DNA from: Bradyrhizobium sp. CB2312
Lineage (GTDB): Bacteria; Pseudomonadota; Alphaproteobacteria; Rhizobiales; Xanthobacteraceae
Assembly: GCF_029714425.1 (NCBI RefSeq)
Contig: NZ_CP121668.1
Span: 4,547,501 to 4,611,500, forward strand
Length of the DNA stretch: 64,000 nucleotides
Direction of reading: 5' to 3'
Of this stretch, positions 9,370 to 19,082 are shown piece by piece. Numbering within the stretch: the stretch's first letter is position 1; each line of letters starts with the position of its first letter. A program made the position numbers and the translations under genes. The notes beneath the pieces are model-generated. The model searched no databases, was not told the origin of the DNA, and worked only from the letters and a program-made list of their open reading frames with translations.

Positions 9370-9453
9370 CGTGTGAACCGCCCCTGCTGCCATGACGATG
9401 GCAGCAGGGATGTGCTAGCCGCCTCCGCGAAGCTCCGAAACAGGAGACGAAGC

Positions 9454-10332
9454 GTGGGCGAGTGGTTCGGGGTTGCGATCGCGCTTGTCTCGAGCAGCAT
9501 CGGCGGCACGGCCGCGGCGATCACCCGCTATCTCGTCGGCGGGGCCGATCCCATCCTGCTTGCGATCCTGCGCTGGGGCGTCGGCTTTCTCTGCCTGCTG
9601 CCATGTGCGCTTGTGCTTGGTGCGCGCTGGCCGCAGCGCGCCGACTGGCCCGCCGTGGTGCTGCTCGGCATCTGCTTCTTCGGCCTGTTCTTCATCCTCT
9701 ACAACATCGCGGTGTCCTACACGACCGCCGCCCGCGCCAGCCTGGCGCTGGCGACGCTGCCGCTCCACACCATGGTGGTCGGCGCGATCCTGGGCGCGGA
9801 GCGGTTGACGGCGCGCAAGATCACCGGCGTTGCCATCGCCGTGCTCGGCGTGACCGCAGCCTTGGCCGCGGGCTTGGCGCAGAGCCCGCCCGGCGCGTGG
9901 CGGGGCGAACTGATCATGACCGGGGCGGTGTTCTGCATGGCATTCTACAACGTGCTGTCGCGCCCGCTGATGCAACGCTCCAGCGCGCTCGGCTTCCTCA
10001 CGGTCGGCATGGGCGCGGGCGCCCTCGTACTGGTGCTGGCAGGTCTGGTGAAGGGCAGTTTTGCAGCACTCGACCACTTCACGACGGGGCAGTGGATTGC
10101 CGGCATCTATCTCGGGATCGGCGGCGGCGCGCTCGCCTTCATCCTCTGGGTCATGGCGCTGGCGCGGGCGACGCCGACCCGGGTCGCCAATACGATGACG
10201 GTCAATCCGATCGCCGCTGCGCTGCTGGCGGCGCTGCTGATCGGCGAGCCGATCACGGCAAACCTTCTGATCGGGCTCGTCGCGGTCTTCGCAGGCATCT
10301 GGATCGCGACCAGCGAGGCGAAGACGGCTTAG
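9454..10332 (+). CDS. EamA/DMT-superfamily permease
   Basis: 292 residues from GTG 9454, chosen because CAGGAGACGAAGC is a strong ribosome site directly before it; a GTG at 9373 would add an unrelated polar stretch. About ten hydrophobic helices form two EamA repeats, with conserved SSIGGTAAAITRYLVGG at the start of the first and PTRVANTMTVNPIAAALLAA in the second. Such proteins export small metabolites or amino acids; the substrate cannot be told. It converges on and overlaps by 4 bases a small minus-strand membrane protein. Confidence 0.8.
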   Translation: MGEWFGVAIALVSSSIGGTAAAITRYLVGGADPILLAILRWGVGFLCLLPCALVLGARWPQRADWPAVVLLGICFFGLFFILYNIAVSYTTAARASLALATLPLHTMVVGAILGAERLTARKITGVAIAVLGVTAALAAGLAQSPPGAWRGELIMTGAVFCMAFYNVLSRPLMQRSSALGFLTVGMGAGALVLVLAGLVKGSFAALDHFTTGQWIAGIYLGIGGGALAFILWVMALARATPTRVANTMTVNPIAAALLAALLIGEPITANLLIGLVAVFAGIWIATSEAKTA

Positions 10333-10520
10333 TTCCGCGGCGCGGTCGCCGCGGGCGGAGTTGGTTCGGGCGTCTTCTTCGGCTTCAGCGTGCCGGCATA
10401 AAACGAAAGCAGCCACACCAAGAGGACGGCGAGCAGATAGACGCCCCAGGCCTGGGGCGGCGTGGTCGCCCAGCGCAAAAGGCCCTTGAAGGTGCGGGGC
10501 GGGCTGTTGTCGTCGGTCAT
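10329..10520 (-). CDS. Small single-pass membrane protein
   Basis: 63 residues. A polar N-terminus (MTDDNSPPRTFKGLLRW) precedes one transmembrane helix (AWGVYLLAVLLVWLLSFYAG) and a Pro/Lys-rich tail. It may be co-transcribed with the MFS gene that ends 32 bases upstream. The coding signal is clear from the membrane-helix pattern in a high-GC context. Function unknown. Confidence 0.6.
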   Translation of the reverse strand: MTDDNSPPRTFKGLLRWATTPPQAWGVYLLAVLLVWLLSFYAGTLKPKKTPEPTPPAATAPRN

Positions 10521-10551
10521 GGCCCGCTTGTGGGCGAAAGCGGCTCCGCGG

Positions 10552-11709
10552 TCAATCCGGCTGCCGTTCGATGCGGATCAGGAACAACGCCGCCAGCGCC
10601 GAGAGGCTGAGCGCGGAGGAGACGATCAGCACCTTGGCGCCCATCACATCGATGAGCAGGCCGAAGGCCAGCGGCGCCGCCGCTTGCGCCATCCGCGCCG
10701 GGGCCCCGATGATGCCAAGGCGGTAGCCAAAGTCCTTGGGGCCGAAGATCGCAAGCGGCAACGTTCCGCGGGCGATCGTCAGGATGCCGTTGCCCGAGCC
10801 GTGGAGCAGCGCGAAGGCGCTTGCGGCGGCGCCCCCGAAGATGGCCACCACGGCAGCTCCGATCGGATGGGTGAGGCAGGCAAGCCGCGTCGACCACAGC
10901 GGATGGAAGCGGCTGAGGAAGCCGGCTTCGAGGACGCGCGCGGCCACCTGGGCCGGGCCGATCAGCGCACCGGCCGCGATCGCCTCGACATGCGTCGCGC
11001 CGGTTGCTTCCACGATGCGCGGGAAATGCACGGCCATCGCACCGGTAACGGTCCAGGCCGCGGCGAAGACGAAGGCGAGCAGGATCATGGTGCGGTCGAG
11101 CGGCACGTGCGGCTTTTCGGCCGTCGCGGCCGCCTGCCTCGCGCCCTTGATCGACGGCAGCATGAAGAAGTTGAGGGGAAGGCCGATCAGGATGTTGGCG
11201 GCGGCCCAGGCAAAGCAGGTCTCGCGCCAGCCGATATGAGACAGGCCCCAGGCGGTGAGAGGCCAGCCAACGGTGGAGGCGAAGCCCGCCATCAGCGTGA
11301 TGCCGGTGATCGAGCCGCGGGCTTCCGTGCCGTAGATGCGGCCGAGCGCGGCGAAGGCGGCGTCGTAGAGTCCCATCGCCATGCCGATGCCGAGCACGAG
11401 CCAGGCGAACGCCATCACCGCGACCGAATGCGAGAGGCCAAGCAGGACGAGGCCGGCGGCGATGGTCAGGTTGGAGGCCGACAGCACCTGCCGTCCGCCG
11501 ACGAGATCGATTTGCCGCCCGATGCGTGGGCCGAGCATCGCCGAGATCACCAGCGAGGCCGAGAAGGCGCCAAAGACCCAGTTGGAGGAGACGCCGAGGT
11601 CGCGCGCCATGGGATCGGCGAGCAGCGCCGGCAGATAGTAGCTGGAAGCCCAGGCCAGGGTCTGCGTGGTGCCGAGCGCCAGGATGATCGGAAGCTGGCG
11701 CTGACTCAT
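10552..11709 (-). CDS. MFS transporter
   Basis: 385 residues from ATG 11709 (MSQRQLPIILALGTTQTLAW). It has about twelve hydrophobic helices; a loop GPRIGRQIDLVGGRQVL corresponds to the MFS motif between helices 2 and 3, and YGTEARGSITGITLMAGFAS lies mid-protein. The open frame extends far upstream antisense to the cyclase gene but is not coding there. Substrate unknown. It is divergent from the cyclase gene across 177 bases. Confidence 0.78.
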   Translation of the reverse strand: MSQRQLPIILALGTTQTLAWASSYYLPALLADPMARDLGVSSNWVFGAFSASLVISAMLGPRIGRQIDLVGGRQVLSASNLTIAAGLVLLGLSHSVAVMAFAWLVLGIGMAMGLYDAAFAALGRIYGTEARGSITGITLMAGFASTVGWPLTAWGLSHIGWRETCFAWAAANILIGLPLNFFMLPSIKGARQAAATAEKPHVPLDRTMILLAFVFAAAWTVTGAMAVHFPRIVEATGATHVEAIAAGALIGPAQVAARVLEAGFLSRFHPLWSTRLACLTHPIGAAVVAIFGGAAASAFALLHGSGNGILTIARGTLPLAIFGPKDFGYRLGIIGAPARMAQAAAPLAFGLLIDVMGAKVLIVSSALSLSALAALFLIRIERQPD

Positions 11710-11886
11710 CCGCGCGCGCCTCCGATTCTGCCCGACAAGTTCATCATGGCAGGCATTTGCCGCCCACCCGGCGAGGGCGTCAACCACGGCCGCGGCATGT
11801 TCGACCTGCAAGGGATGGGAGCCTTGTGCACGGTTCGCGCGTGGCTTGCGCCTTTCGCTCGTCACGAATGCACGCCATAATGACGT

Positions 11887-13146
11887 ATGCAACTGACCTC
11901 CCGCCTTGCGCTGATGAACTGGCTGACCGGCCAGGGGCTCACCGGCCTGCCCGAAATCGACCTGCTCCGCGGCTTCTGCGAGCGCTGCCGCGCGGAAGGC
12001 CTGGAACTGTCGCGCGGGATGGTCGTCATCGACACGCTGCATCCGATCTACGAGGGCCGCGGCTTCCGCTGGAGCGACCGCCCCAGCAACGAGAGCGACG
12101 CCTTCGAATACGGCTCGACCGCCGAGGGCGACGCCGCCAGGAGCTGGCGCCGCTCGGTGTTCTTCCACATGCTCGAGCAGGGCCACGACGAGATGGTGAT
12201 CGATCTCGCCGATGCCCCCTCGATGGATTTCTCGCAGATCGGCGAGCTCGCCGAGAAGGGCCACAAGCACTATCTCGCCTTCGTGCATCGCTTCGGCGAG
12301 AACGGCGCGCTCGGGCTGATGGATTGCCTGTACTCCTGCTGGACCACGCGCCGCGCGGAAGGCTTTGGCGAACAGGGGCTGGAGGCCCTGCGCGATCTCG
12401 TGCCGGTGCTCGGGCTCGCGATCAAGTCGGCGCAGCAGGTCGACATCGCGCGCACGCTCGGGCGGGTCTATCTCGGCCGCGATGCCTCCGAGCAGGTGCT
12501 GCGCGGGCGCATCTCGCGCGGCGTCACCGAGCGCATCAACGCCGTGCTGTGGTATTCGGATTTGCGCGGCTCGACCGGGATCAGCGAGAGCATCGGCCCC
12601 GACGAGATCATCCCGTTCCTCAACGACTACGCCCAGGCCGTGATCGACGCGATCCATGATGCCGGCGGCGACGTCCTGAAGCTGATCGGTGACGGCGTGC
12701 TCGCGATGTTCACCGGCGAGGACATGGCGGACGCCCGCCGCGCGGCGCTGCGGGCCGAGCACCTCTTTCGCAAGAATGTCGCGGCGCTGAACGTGCGTCG
12801 CACCGCCGACGGCCGCCCGACCACGTCGGCCTATATCGGCTTGCATGTCGGCGAGGTCTTCTACGGCAATATCGGCAGCGAGGACCGGCTCGACTTCACC
12901 GTGGTCGGCCCGACCGTCAACGAGGTCAGCCGCATCGCCTCGATGAGCCGCTCGGTCGACCGCGAGCTGCTGGCTTCAGCAGAATTCTACAAGGGCCTAG
13001 ACGCCGCCGGCCGGCGCTACCTCGTCTCCACCGGCCGATACGCCCTGCGCGGCATCGGCCGCGCCCAGGATCTCTACACGCTCGATCCGGAAGTCGACGC
13101 CAGCGAGCCGGTGACCGGGAGCTACGAGCGCTATCTGGCGAACTAA
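11887..13146 (+). CDS. Class III adenylate/guanylate cyclase domain protein
   Basis: 419 residues. Residues 1-200 form an uncharacterised sensor-like region rich in acidic and aromatic residues. Residues about 215-385 are a class III cyclase catalytic domain: NAVLWYSDLRGSTG with the metal-binding Asp, GGDVLKLIGDGVLAMF with the second Asp, and VGPTVNEVSRIASMSR with the transition-state Asn/Arg pair. No transmembrane segment is seen, so the enzyme is cytoplasmic and would make cAMP (or cGMP). Many rhizobia carry dozens of these. It converges on the neighbouring gene with a 4-base overlap. Confidence 0.85.
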   Translation: MQLTSRLALMNWLTGQGLTGLPEIDLLRGFCERCRAEGLELSRGMVVIDTLHPIYEGRGFRWSDRPSNESDAFEYGSTAEGDAARSWRRSVFFHMLEQGHDEMVIDLADAPSMDFSQIGELAEKGHKHYLAFVHRFGENGALGLMDCLYSCWTTRRAEGFGEQGLEALRDLVPVLGLAIKSAQQVDIARTLGRVYLGRDASEQVLRGRISRGVTERINAVLWYSDLRGSTGISESIGPDEIIPFLNDYAQAVIDAIHDAGGDVLKLIGDGVLAMFTGEDMADARRAALRAEHLFRKNVAALNVRRTADGRPTTSAYIGLHVGEVFYGNIGSEDRLDFTVVGPTVNEVSRIASMSRSVDRELLASAEFYKGLDAAGRRYLVSTGRYALRGIGRAQDLYTLDPEVDASEPVTGSYERYLAN

Positions 13147-13706
13147 CGCTGGACCGCTGGTGCCGAAACATGCGGTGTTTTCGTTCGATCCTTTGCGGGC
13201 CATTGTTCGGACAGCGGTGGCATCGGGGTCTCCTTGCCGGTCATGCGCTCGACGGCGACGGCGTAGACGGTGATGATGTCGAGCCTCGGGAAGAATCTCT
13301 TCGGTCGCGTCATATCCGGCTTGCCGTATTTGACCATCAAATTTTCGCAGAACCGCTGCTTGATCTCGCGGTCGTCCACGACCCGGATGCGGCCGAACAG
13401 GCATATGCTTCGATAGGCGAGACCGGAATCGCATTCGAACCGGCCATAGTCGAAGACCCCGTTGTGCTCGTCGATCTCGATGCAGACGCGCGAATCCCGC
13501 TCGATGTTTGCGCGCAAATGTCCTCTAGCCGCGGTCGTGTGCAGATACACCTCGCCATCGAGCCAGAGATACAGCAGCGGGATGCAATAGGGGAAACCGT
13601 CCTCGCTGACTGTCGCGAGATGGCCGGCATATCCACGTGACAGCATCTCCAGGATCCGCTCCTGCGGCATCGCGCGGTCCTCGCGACGGATTTGCGGTGA
13701 ACTCAT
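13143..13706 (-). CDS. Pyridoxamine 5'-phosphate oxidase-family FMN protein
   Basis: 187 residues from ATG 13706 (MSSPQIRREDRAM). The split-barrel flavin fold is seen in YAGHLATVSEDGFPYCIPLL, VYLHTTAARGHLRANI and RVCIEIDEHNGV. The family covers PNP oxidases, nitroimidazole reductases and heme-utilisation proteins, so the reaction is not fixed by sequence. The gene is divergent from a MocR-type regulator gene across 162 bases. MocR/PdxR regulators bind pyridoxal phosphate and often control an adjacent vitamin B6-related gene, which supports regulation by that neighbour. Confidence 0.8.
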   Translation of the reverse strand: MSSPQIRREDRAMPQERILEMLSRGYAGHLATVSEDGFPYCIPLLYLWLDGEVYLHTTAARGHLRANIERDSRVCIEIDEHNGVFDYGRFECDSGLAYRSICLFGRIRVVDDREIKQRFCENLMVKYGKPDMTRPKRFFPRLDIITVYAVAVERMTGKETPMPPLSEQWPAKDRTKTPHVSAPAVQR

Positions 13707-13868
13707 GGTGCCAGGCGCTCCACGCCGCCATTCGAACGAGCGGGCATTTCCGGGTTTCCTAGTTATCCGAAGCAGGATAGAAAAATAGTGGTCTTGAGCA
13801 AAGGTCCACTTGATCCCATCGAGGCATACCACTTTCCTCGTGCGGCTCACCCTGTGAGAAGAGGCCCC

Positions 13869-15337
13869 GTGAACAGCAGGCAGAGCTGGGCAGAACTCTA
13901 TCCCTTCAGCGTCGACCGCACGGCGGACGCGCCCGTATTCCGCCAGATCTATCTCGAACTGCGATCAGCCATCCTGTCCGGAGCGCTTCGTCCTGCGACG
14001 AAGCTCCCCTCGACACGCGACCTTGCAGCACAACTCGGCGTCTCGCGGACCGCAGTCGTTTCAGCTTTCGAGCAGCTTCTTGCGAAGGCTATGCCTTCGG
14101 CAAGAAGGGGGCGGGGACTTATGTTGCGTCCGATCTGCCTGAGCCCTTTGCCGCGCCTCACGGTCCCAAGGCGCGGGCGGCGCCGGCCGCGGCAAAGGCG
14201 TCCTTTCGCGGCCTCGGCGATTTCGTTGACGTAACAGCGCAGAATGACGAGCGCCCCTTCAACTTGGGGCGTACCCTGCTGGACGCTCGTAGCGCGGAAT
14301 TGTGGCGCAAGCTCACCGCGCGCACGCTGCGATCCTTTGAGAGCTATCATCTCGGCTACGGCGATCCGCGCGGCCTGCCGGAGCTGCGCAAGTCGGTTTG
14401 CGACTATCTTCGCGCCGCACGCGGCGTGCACTGCGAGGCCGACCAAATCGTGATTACCGCCGGCACCCAGCAAGCCATCGACATCGTCGCGCGCGTCATG
14501 CCGGGGCCGGACAAGGAGGTCTGGATCGAAGACCCCGGCTATAGCTTGACCCGTCTGACGCTCGCCGCGTCAGGCGCGAAGATTTGCCCTATTCCGGTTG
14601 ACCGGCATGGTGTGAACGTCACGGAAGGGATCAACCGCGCCCCGAAGGCGCGTGCAGCTTTCATCACGGCCTCGCACCAGTTTCCGACCGGCGTTCCCCT
14701 GTCGATGGCGCGTCGTCTCGAACTTCTCGCCTGGGCCCGCGAGTCCGGTGCCTGGATCATTGAGGACGACTACGCCAGCGAATTCCGTTACGGTGGCCGG
14801 CCACTCGCTTCGCTTCAGGGCCTGGACGAGGCCGGGCGTGTCATTTACGTCGGAACGCTCAACAAGGCGCTCTTTCCGGGACTGCGACTTGGCTACGCCG
14901 TGCTACCATATCCGGCGCTGCAGGATTTCGTTGCCGCGCGGTATCTGATCGACCGTCAGCCGTCGAGCCTCTGTCAGTCCGTCGCTGCTGCCTTCATGGA
15001 GGAGGGGCATTTCGCGGCTCACGTCCGCAGAATGCGGGAAGTCTACCGCCGCCAGCGCGACGCGCTGGTTGCAGCACTGAGGCGGCGCCTGGGCGACCAT
15101 TTGTCGGTCGAGCCGCCGGATCAGGGCATGCACCTGGTTGCCTACACGCGACGGGGACTTTCCGACGTAAAGATCGAACGGGCCGCTCGTGACCAGGGCG
15201 TCGTCATTCGGGCGATGAGCCGCCTCTATATCGAGGCGCCGGCACAGTCAGCGCTGATGCTGGGTTTCAGCGGCTACCCGCAGCAGACAATTGCGCCGGC
15301 GGTCGCCCGGCTGGCGCGGGCGATCGCCGCGGGTTAG
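13869..15337 (+). pseudogene. MocR/PdxR-type regulator (GntR-aminotransferase fusion), frameshifted
   Basis: GTG 13869 opens a winged-helix GntR domain (APVFRQIYLELRSAILSG; LPSTRDLAAQLGVSRTAVV). The frame is lost near 14085 after FEQLLA. In the -1 frame the family sequence resumes (GYAFGKKGAGTYVASDLPEP) and continues through a fold-type I aminotransferase domain to 15337, with the PLP-lysine region GTLNKALFPGLRLGY and IIEDDYASEFRYGG. One extra G after CTTGCG would repair the gene. In its present form the DNA-binding and effector domains would be separated. It is either a sequencing slip or a recent loss of function. Confidence 0.85.
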
Positions 15338-15345
15338 ATCCCGGA

Positions 15346-16590
15346 CTAGCACCGCGCAGCCACTTCGTCCCCCACCATGCTGGGCTGCCGATCCAGCGCC
15401 ACCGCGGGCGAGAGCCAAATGATCAGCGCCTGCACGCCGAACACGGCCGCCGCGAGATACAGGCACGCCTCCGCGCTCCAGAGGCCGCCGACGATCGCGC
15501 CGAGCGCCGAGCCTAGCGGGCGGGCGCCGTAGCTCATGATGTTGATGGCGGAGACGCGCCCGAGCAGGCGCGGCGGCGTCACCGACTGGCGCAGCGTCGT
15601 GGTCGAGATCACCCACAGGATCGGCCCGACGCCGAGCAGGAAGAAGCTCACGGCGGCGAGCCAGGGCGAGGGGACCAGCACGGTCAGCGCCATCACGACA
15701 GCGGCGACGAAGCCGGTGACCGGGCCGAGGCCAACCACGGTGCCGAACGCGATGCGCTGCATCACGCGCGTAGCAAACAGCGCGCCGATCACCATGCCGA
15801 CGCCGTACATGGTCAGCACGGTGCCGACGCCGGCGGCGGTCAGGCCGAGATGGCGCACGGCGTAGGGCACGAACACGGCGATCTGCAGGAACCAGCCGGT
15901 GTTGAAGATGAACTGGGTGACGAACACCGGCCGCAGCAGCGGATGGTGAAACACGAAGGCGGCGCCTTCGCGGATGTCCTGGAACGGATGCCGCCGCGGG
16001 GCGGGCGTACGCGCCGGCTCGTAGATGCCGGAGAGCAGCACGACCGCGATCGCCGAGAGCGCCGCAGCGAAGCCGAAGGCCGGACTCGCGCCCCACCAGC
16101 CCACCAGCGTGCCGCCGAGCGCAGGTCCGCTGGCGAAGGCGATGGTGCGAGCAAGCTCGATGCGTGCATTGGCCGCCGGCAGGAGCTCCGCGCTCACAAG
16201 CGAGGGCACCAGGGCCGGCGCAGCCACGCTGTAGACGACGGTGCCGCACACGGCGGCAAAGCCGAGCAGCGCCAGCAGCGGCAGATTGAGCGCGCCGAGT
16301 GCGAGCAGCAGCACGATCGCTGCGAGCGCGGCGGCCCGCAGCGCCTCGGCGCCGGCCATCAGCGAGCGGCGGGAGATGCGGTCGGCGAGCAGGCCGGCCG
16401 GGATGGCGAACAGGACGAAGGGGAGGGTGAGGGCGGTCTGGAGCAGTCCGGTCTGGCCCTCGGCGACGCCCAGCGTCAGCACCGCGACAATGGGGGCTGC
16501 GGCCAGTGCGATCTGCTCGGCCGACTGCGCCGCGAGATTGGACCAGGCGAGGCGGTTGAAGGTGTCGGGGAGGCGGGGCGGATTTGACAT
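15346..16590 (-). CDS. MFS exporter (EntS-like)
   Basis: 414 residues. It has about twelve membrane helices and the motif GLLADRISRRSLM between helices 2 and 3, with RLLGRVSAINIMSYGARPLG in the second half, as in the enterobactin exporter (EntS)/MFS_3 group. It is convergent with the MocR gene, 8 bases apart. Export of a siderophore or drug is possible, but no biosynthetic genes are nearby. Confidence 0.8.
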   Translation of the reverse strand: MSNPPRLPDTFNRLAWSNLAAQSAEQIALAAAPIVAVLTLGVAEGQTGLLQTALTLPFVLFAIPAGLLADRISRRSLMAGAEALRAAALAAIVLLLALGALNLPLLALLGFAAVCGTVVYSVAAPALVPSLVSAELLPAANARIELARTIAFASGPALGGTLVGWWGASPAFGFAAALSAIAVVLLSGIYEPARTPAPRRHPFQDIREGAAFVFHHPLLRPVFVTQFIFNTGWFLQIAVFVPYAVRHLGLTAAGVGTVLTMYGVGMVIGALFATRVMQRIAFGTVVGLGPVTGFVAAVVMALTVLVPSPWLAAVSFFLLGVGPILWVISTTTLRQSVTPPRLLGRVSAINIMSYGARPLGSALGAIVGGLWSAEACLYLAAAVFGVQALIIWLSPAVALDRQPSMVGDEVAARC

Positions 16591-16712
16591 GGCTCGTTTC
16601 CTGCAAAGTCGGATTGGCGCCAGTATCGGCCCCCGCAGCCGGCCAAACCCACCCGCTTCCCGACAAGTCCGGGCAAACAGGGGCCTGCCGGAACCGACCC
16701 GGCTAGATGCAG

Positions 16713-16729
16713 TTGCAAATGAGTTGCAA
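16713..16729. promoter_or_regulatory. Mur/MRS-like operator of mntH
   Basis: TTGCAA-ATGAG-TTGCAA, two palindromic hexamers separated by 5 bases, ending 28 bases before the mntH ATG. Bradyrhizobium mntH is known to be repressed by the Fur-type protein Mur in response to manganese. This dyad is the obvious candidate site; binding is inferred. Confidence 0.55.
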
Positions 16730-16757
16730 TAAGATTCGAGTTCGGTATTCTCGCCCT

Positions 16758-18110
16758 ATGGATGCCCGATCCCCCGACCTGACCTCCGACACCGCCGGCT
16801 GGCGCGCTGATGCGCCCACCACCAAGAGCCTCGCCGAGGTGAATGGCACGGTCGCCATCCCGGCGGCGGCGGCGTGGTGGCGGCGGCTGCTCGCCTTCGT
16901 CGGTCCGGGCTATCTGGTCTCAGTCGGCTACATGGACCCCGGCAATTGGGCGACCGACCTCGCCGGTGGCTCCAAGTTCGGCTACACGCTGCTCTCGGTC
17001 ATCCTGCTCTCGAACTTGATGGCGATCCTGCTGCAGTCGCTGGCGGCGCGGCTCGGTATCGTCACCGACCGCGACCTCGCGCAGGCCTGCCGCGCGACCT
17101 ATTCGCCGGCGGTGAATTTCCTGCTCTGGCTCGCCTGCGAAGCCGCGATCATCGCCTGCGATCTCGCCGAGGTCATCGGCACCGCGATCGCGCTGAAACT
17201 GCTGTTCGGCATTCCCCTGATCGGCGGCGCGCTGCTCGCCGCGCTCGATGCCTTCCTGCTGCTGCTCCTGATGAACCGCGGCTTTCGTTTCCTCGAAGCT
17301 TTCGTCATGGCCTTGCTCGCGGTGATCGCGGTCTGCTTCGCGGTCCAGATCGTCGCCGCTGCCCCGCCGGTCGCGGACGTGCTGCACGGCTTCGTGCCGA
17401 AGACCGAGATCTTCACCAATTCGGAGATGCTCTACATCGCAATCGGCATCATCGGCGCGACCGTGATGCCGCATAATCTCTACCTGCACTCCTCGATCGT
17501 GCAGACGCGCGCCTATGAGCGCAACGACACGGGCCGCCGCGAAGCGATCAAATGGGCGACGACCGACTCCACGATCGCCCTGATGCTGGCGCTGTTCATC
17601 AACGCCGCGATCCTCGTCGTGGCAGCTGCGACCTTTCACAAGAGCGGTCATTCGGATGTGGCCGAGATCGGCCAGGCCTTCGAGCTGCTGTCGCCCCTGC
17701 TCGGTCTTGGCATCGCCTCGACGCTGTTTGCGGTGGCGCTGCTCGCCTCCGGCCTCAACTCGACGGTGACGGCGACGCTCGCCGGCCAGATCGTGATGGA
17801 AGGCTTTCTCGACCTGCGCCTGCCGAGCTGGGCGCGCCGCCTCCTGACGCGCGGCATCGCCATCGTTCCGGTGATCATCGTCACCGCGATCTATGGCGAG
17901 CGCGGCACGGCGGATCTGCTGGTATTCAGCCAGGTCGTGCTGTCGATGCAGCTGCCCTTCGCCGTCATCCCGCTGGTCCGCTTCGTCTCCGACCGCCGCA
18001 AGATGGGCAAGTTCGCGATACCGATGTCAGTCGCCGCGATCGCATGGATCGTCGCGGGCGTCATCGTGGTTTTGAATGTGAAGCTGCTGGCGGATACGCT
18101 GTTCGGGTGA
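16758..18110 (+). CDS. mntH: Nramp-family Mn2+/divalent metal transporter MntH
   Basis: 450 residues from ATG 16758. Eleven membrane segments are seen. The first metal-site helix reads [19 protein letters not shown] (DPGN motif) and the helix 6 motif reads [14 protein letters not shown] (MPH). These define H+-coupled Nramp importers of Mn2+ and Fe2+. The start is placed after the TTGCAA dyad; an earlier ATG at 16707 would put the operator inside the gene. A long inverted repeat follows the stop. Confidence 0.93.
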   Translation: MDARSPDLTSDTAGWRADAPTTKSLAEVNGTVAIPAAAAWWRRLLAFVGPGYLVSVGYMDPGNWATDLAGGSKFGYTLLSVILLSNLMAILLQSLAARLGIVTDRDLAQACRATYSPAVNFLLWLACEAAIIACDLAEVIGTAIALKLLFGIPLIGGALLAALDAFLLLLLMNRGFRFLEAFVMALLAVIAVCFAVQIVAAAPPVADVLHGFVPKTEIFTNSEMLYIAIGIIGATVMPHNLYLHSSIVQTRAYERNDTGRREAIKWATTDSTIALMLALFINAAILVVAAATFHKSGHSDVAEIGQAFELLSPLLGLGIASTLFAVALLASGLNSTVTATLAGQIVMEGFLDLRLPSWARRLLTRGIAIVPVIIVTAIYGERGTADLLVFSQVVLSMQLPFAVIPLVRFVSDRRKMGKFAIPMSVAAIAWIVAGVIVVLNVKLLADTLFG

Positions 18111-18115
18111 AAAGC

Positions 18116-18170
18116 GCGAATGGCGAGTGGCGAATGGGGTTCTAATCGCTATTCGCCACTCACCATTCGC
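18116..18170. terminator. Bidirectional hairpin between mntH and bpt
   Basis: Two 20-base arms (18116-18135 and 18151-18170) match with one mismatch around a 15-base loop, flanked by AAAA on the left and TTTT on the right. It lies between the convergent stops of mntH and the arginyltransferase gene, 6 bases from the latter. Confidence 0.7.
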
Positions 18171-18175
18171 CCTTT

Positions 18176-18952
18176 TCAATCCTGCGGCTCGGACGCCGTG
18201 TCGCCCTGCGCGTCGATGCGCAGCCAGCCTGAGGGGGCGAGGCGTTGCTGCGGCAGGAAGCGGGCCTTGTAGTCCATCTTCTTGGAGCCCTCGATCCAGT
18301 AGCCGAGATAGACGTAAGGCAACCCTTGCCGACGGGCGCGGGCGATGTGGTCGAGGATCATGAAGGTGCCCATCGAACGGCTGACCTGGCTGGGGTCGAA
18401 GAACGAATAGACCATCGACAGGCCGTCACTGAGCACGTCGGTGAGCGCGACCGCGATCAGCTCCTCGCCGCGGCCGGTGATGCCACTGTCGGGGCCGCGC
18501 CTGCGGTATTCGATGATGCGGGTCTCGACATGGCTGTCCTCGACCATCATGGCGTAGTCGAGCACGGTCATGTCGGCCATGCCGCCATGGCGGTGGCGGG
18601 CATCGAGATAGGCGCGGAACACCGAATATTGCTCGGAGGTCGGCACTGCGCTGCGCTGCTCGCCGATGATGTCGGCGTTGCGCGCGAGCACCTTGCGGAA
18701 GTTGCGGGAGGGACGGAACTCGTTGGCGACCACCCGGACCGAGACGCAGGCGCGACACTGGTCGCAGGCCGGGCGGTAGGCGATCGACTGGCTGCGGCGG
18801 AACCCGCCATGGGTCAGGAGGTCGTTGAGGTCGCCGGCGCGGTCACCCACGAGGTGCGTGAACACCTTGCGCTCATGCCGGCCCGGCAGATAGGGGCAGG
18901 GCGAAGGGGCCGTGAGGTAGAATTGCGGGGTATCGCGCGAGTGCTGGGTCAA
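18176..18952 (-). CDS. bpt: Arginyl/leucyl-tRNA-protein transferase
   Basis: 258 residues, full family length. The N-terminus contains [20 protein letters not shown] and the Cys-rich [13 protein letters not shown], and the C-terminal half has [20 protein letters not shown], all diagnostic of the Ate/Bpt family. The enzyme transfers an amino acid from aminoacyl-tRNA to the N-termini of proteins, marking them for ClpS/ClpAP degradation (N-degron pathway). Whether it uses Leu or Arg is not decided by what I can see. Confidence 0.9.
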   Translation of the reverse strand: MTQHSRDTPQFYLTAPSPCPYLPGRHERKVFTHLVGDRAGDLNDLLTHGGFRRSQSIAYRPACDQCRACVSVRVVANEFRPSRNFRKVLARNADIIGEQRSAVPTSEQYSVFRAYLDARHRHGGMADMTVLDYAMMVEDSHVETRIIEYRRRGPDSGITGRGEELIAVALTDVLSDGLSMVYSFFDPSQVSRSMGTFMILDHIARARRQGLPYVYLGYWIEGSKKMDYKARFLPQQRLAPSGWLRIDAQGDTASEPQD

Positions 18953-19082
18953 GGGACGTCGTGGGCCTCCGAAATGAACATCAGCATCGCGCTACGGAAG
19001 TCCCCGGTCAATTGGCCAGCTCGGCAGATCAGATCAGACAGCTTAATGGATCCGGGTTGATAGGTTCTTGATCACCGGGCTC

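Noticed and set aside
11710..12846. Long N-terminal extension of the MFS frame, antisense to the cyclase
   Set aside because: The real start is ATG 11709 followed by a membrane-protein N-terminus; the extension mirrors the cyclase gene.
15248..16666. A 470-codon open frame overlapping the EntS-like MFS gene on the same strand
   Set aside because: It is an Arg/Ala/Pro-rich out-of-frame shadow, while the MFS frame has clear membrane helices and motifs.
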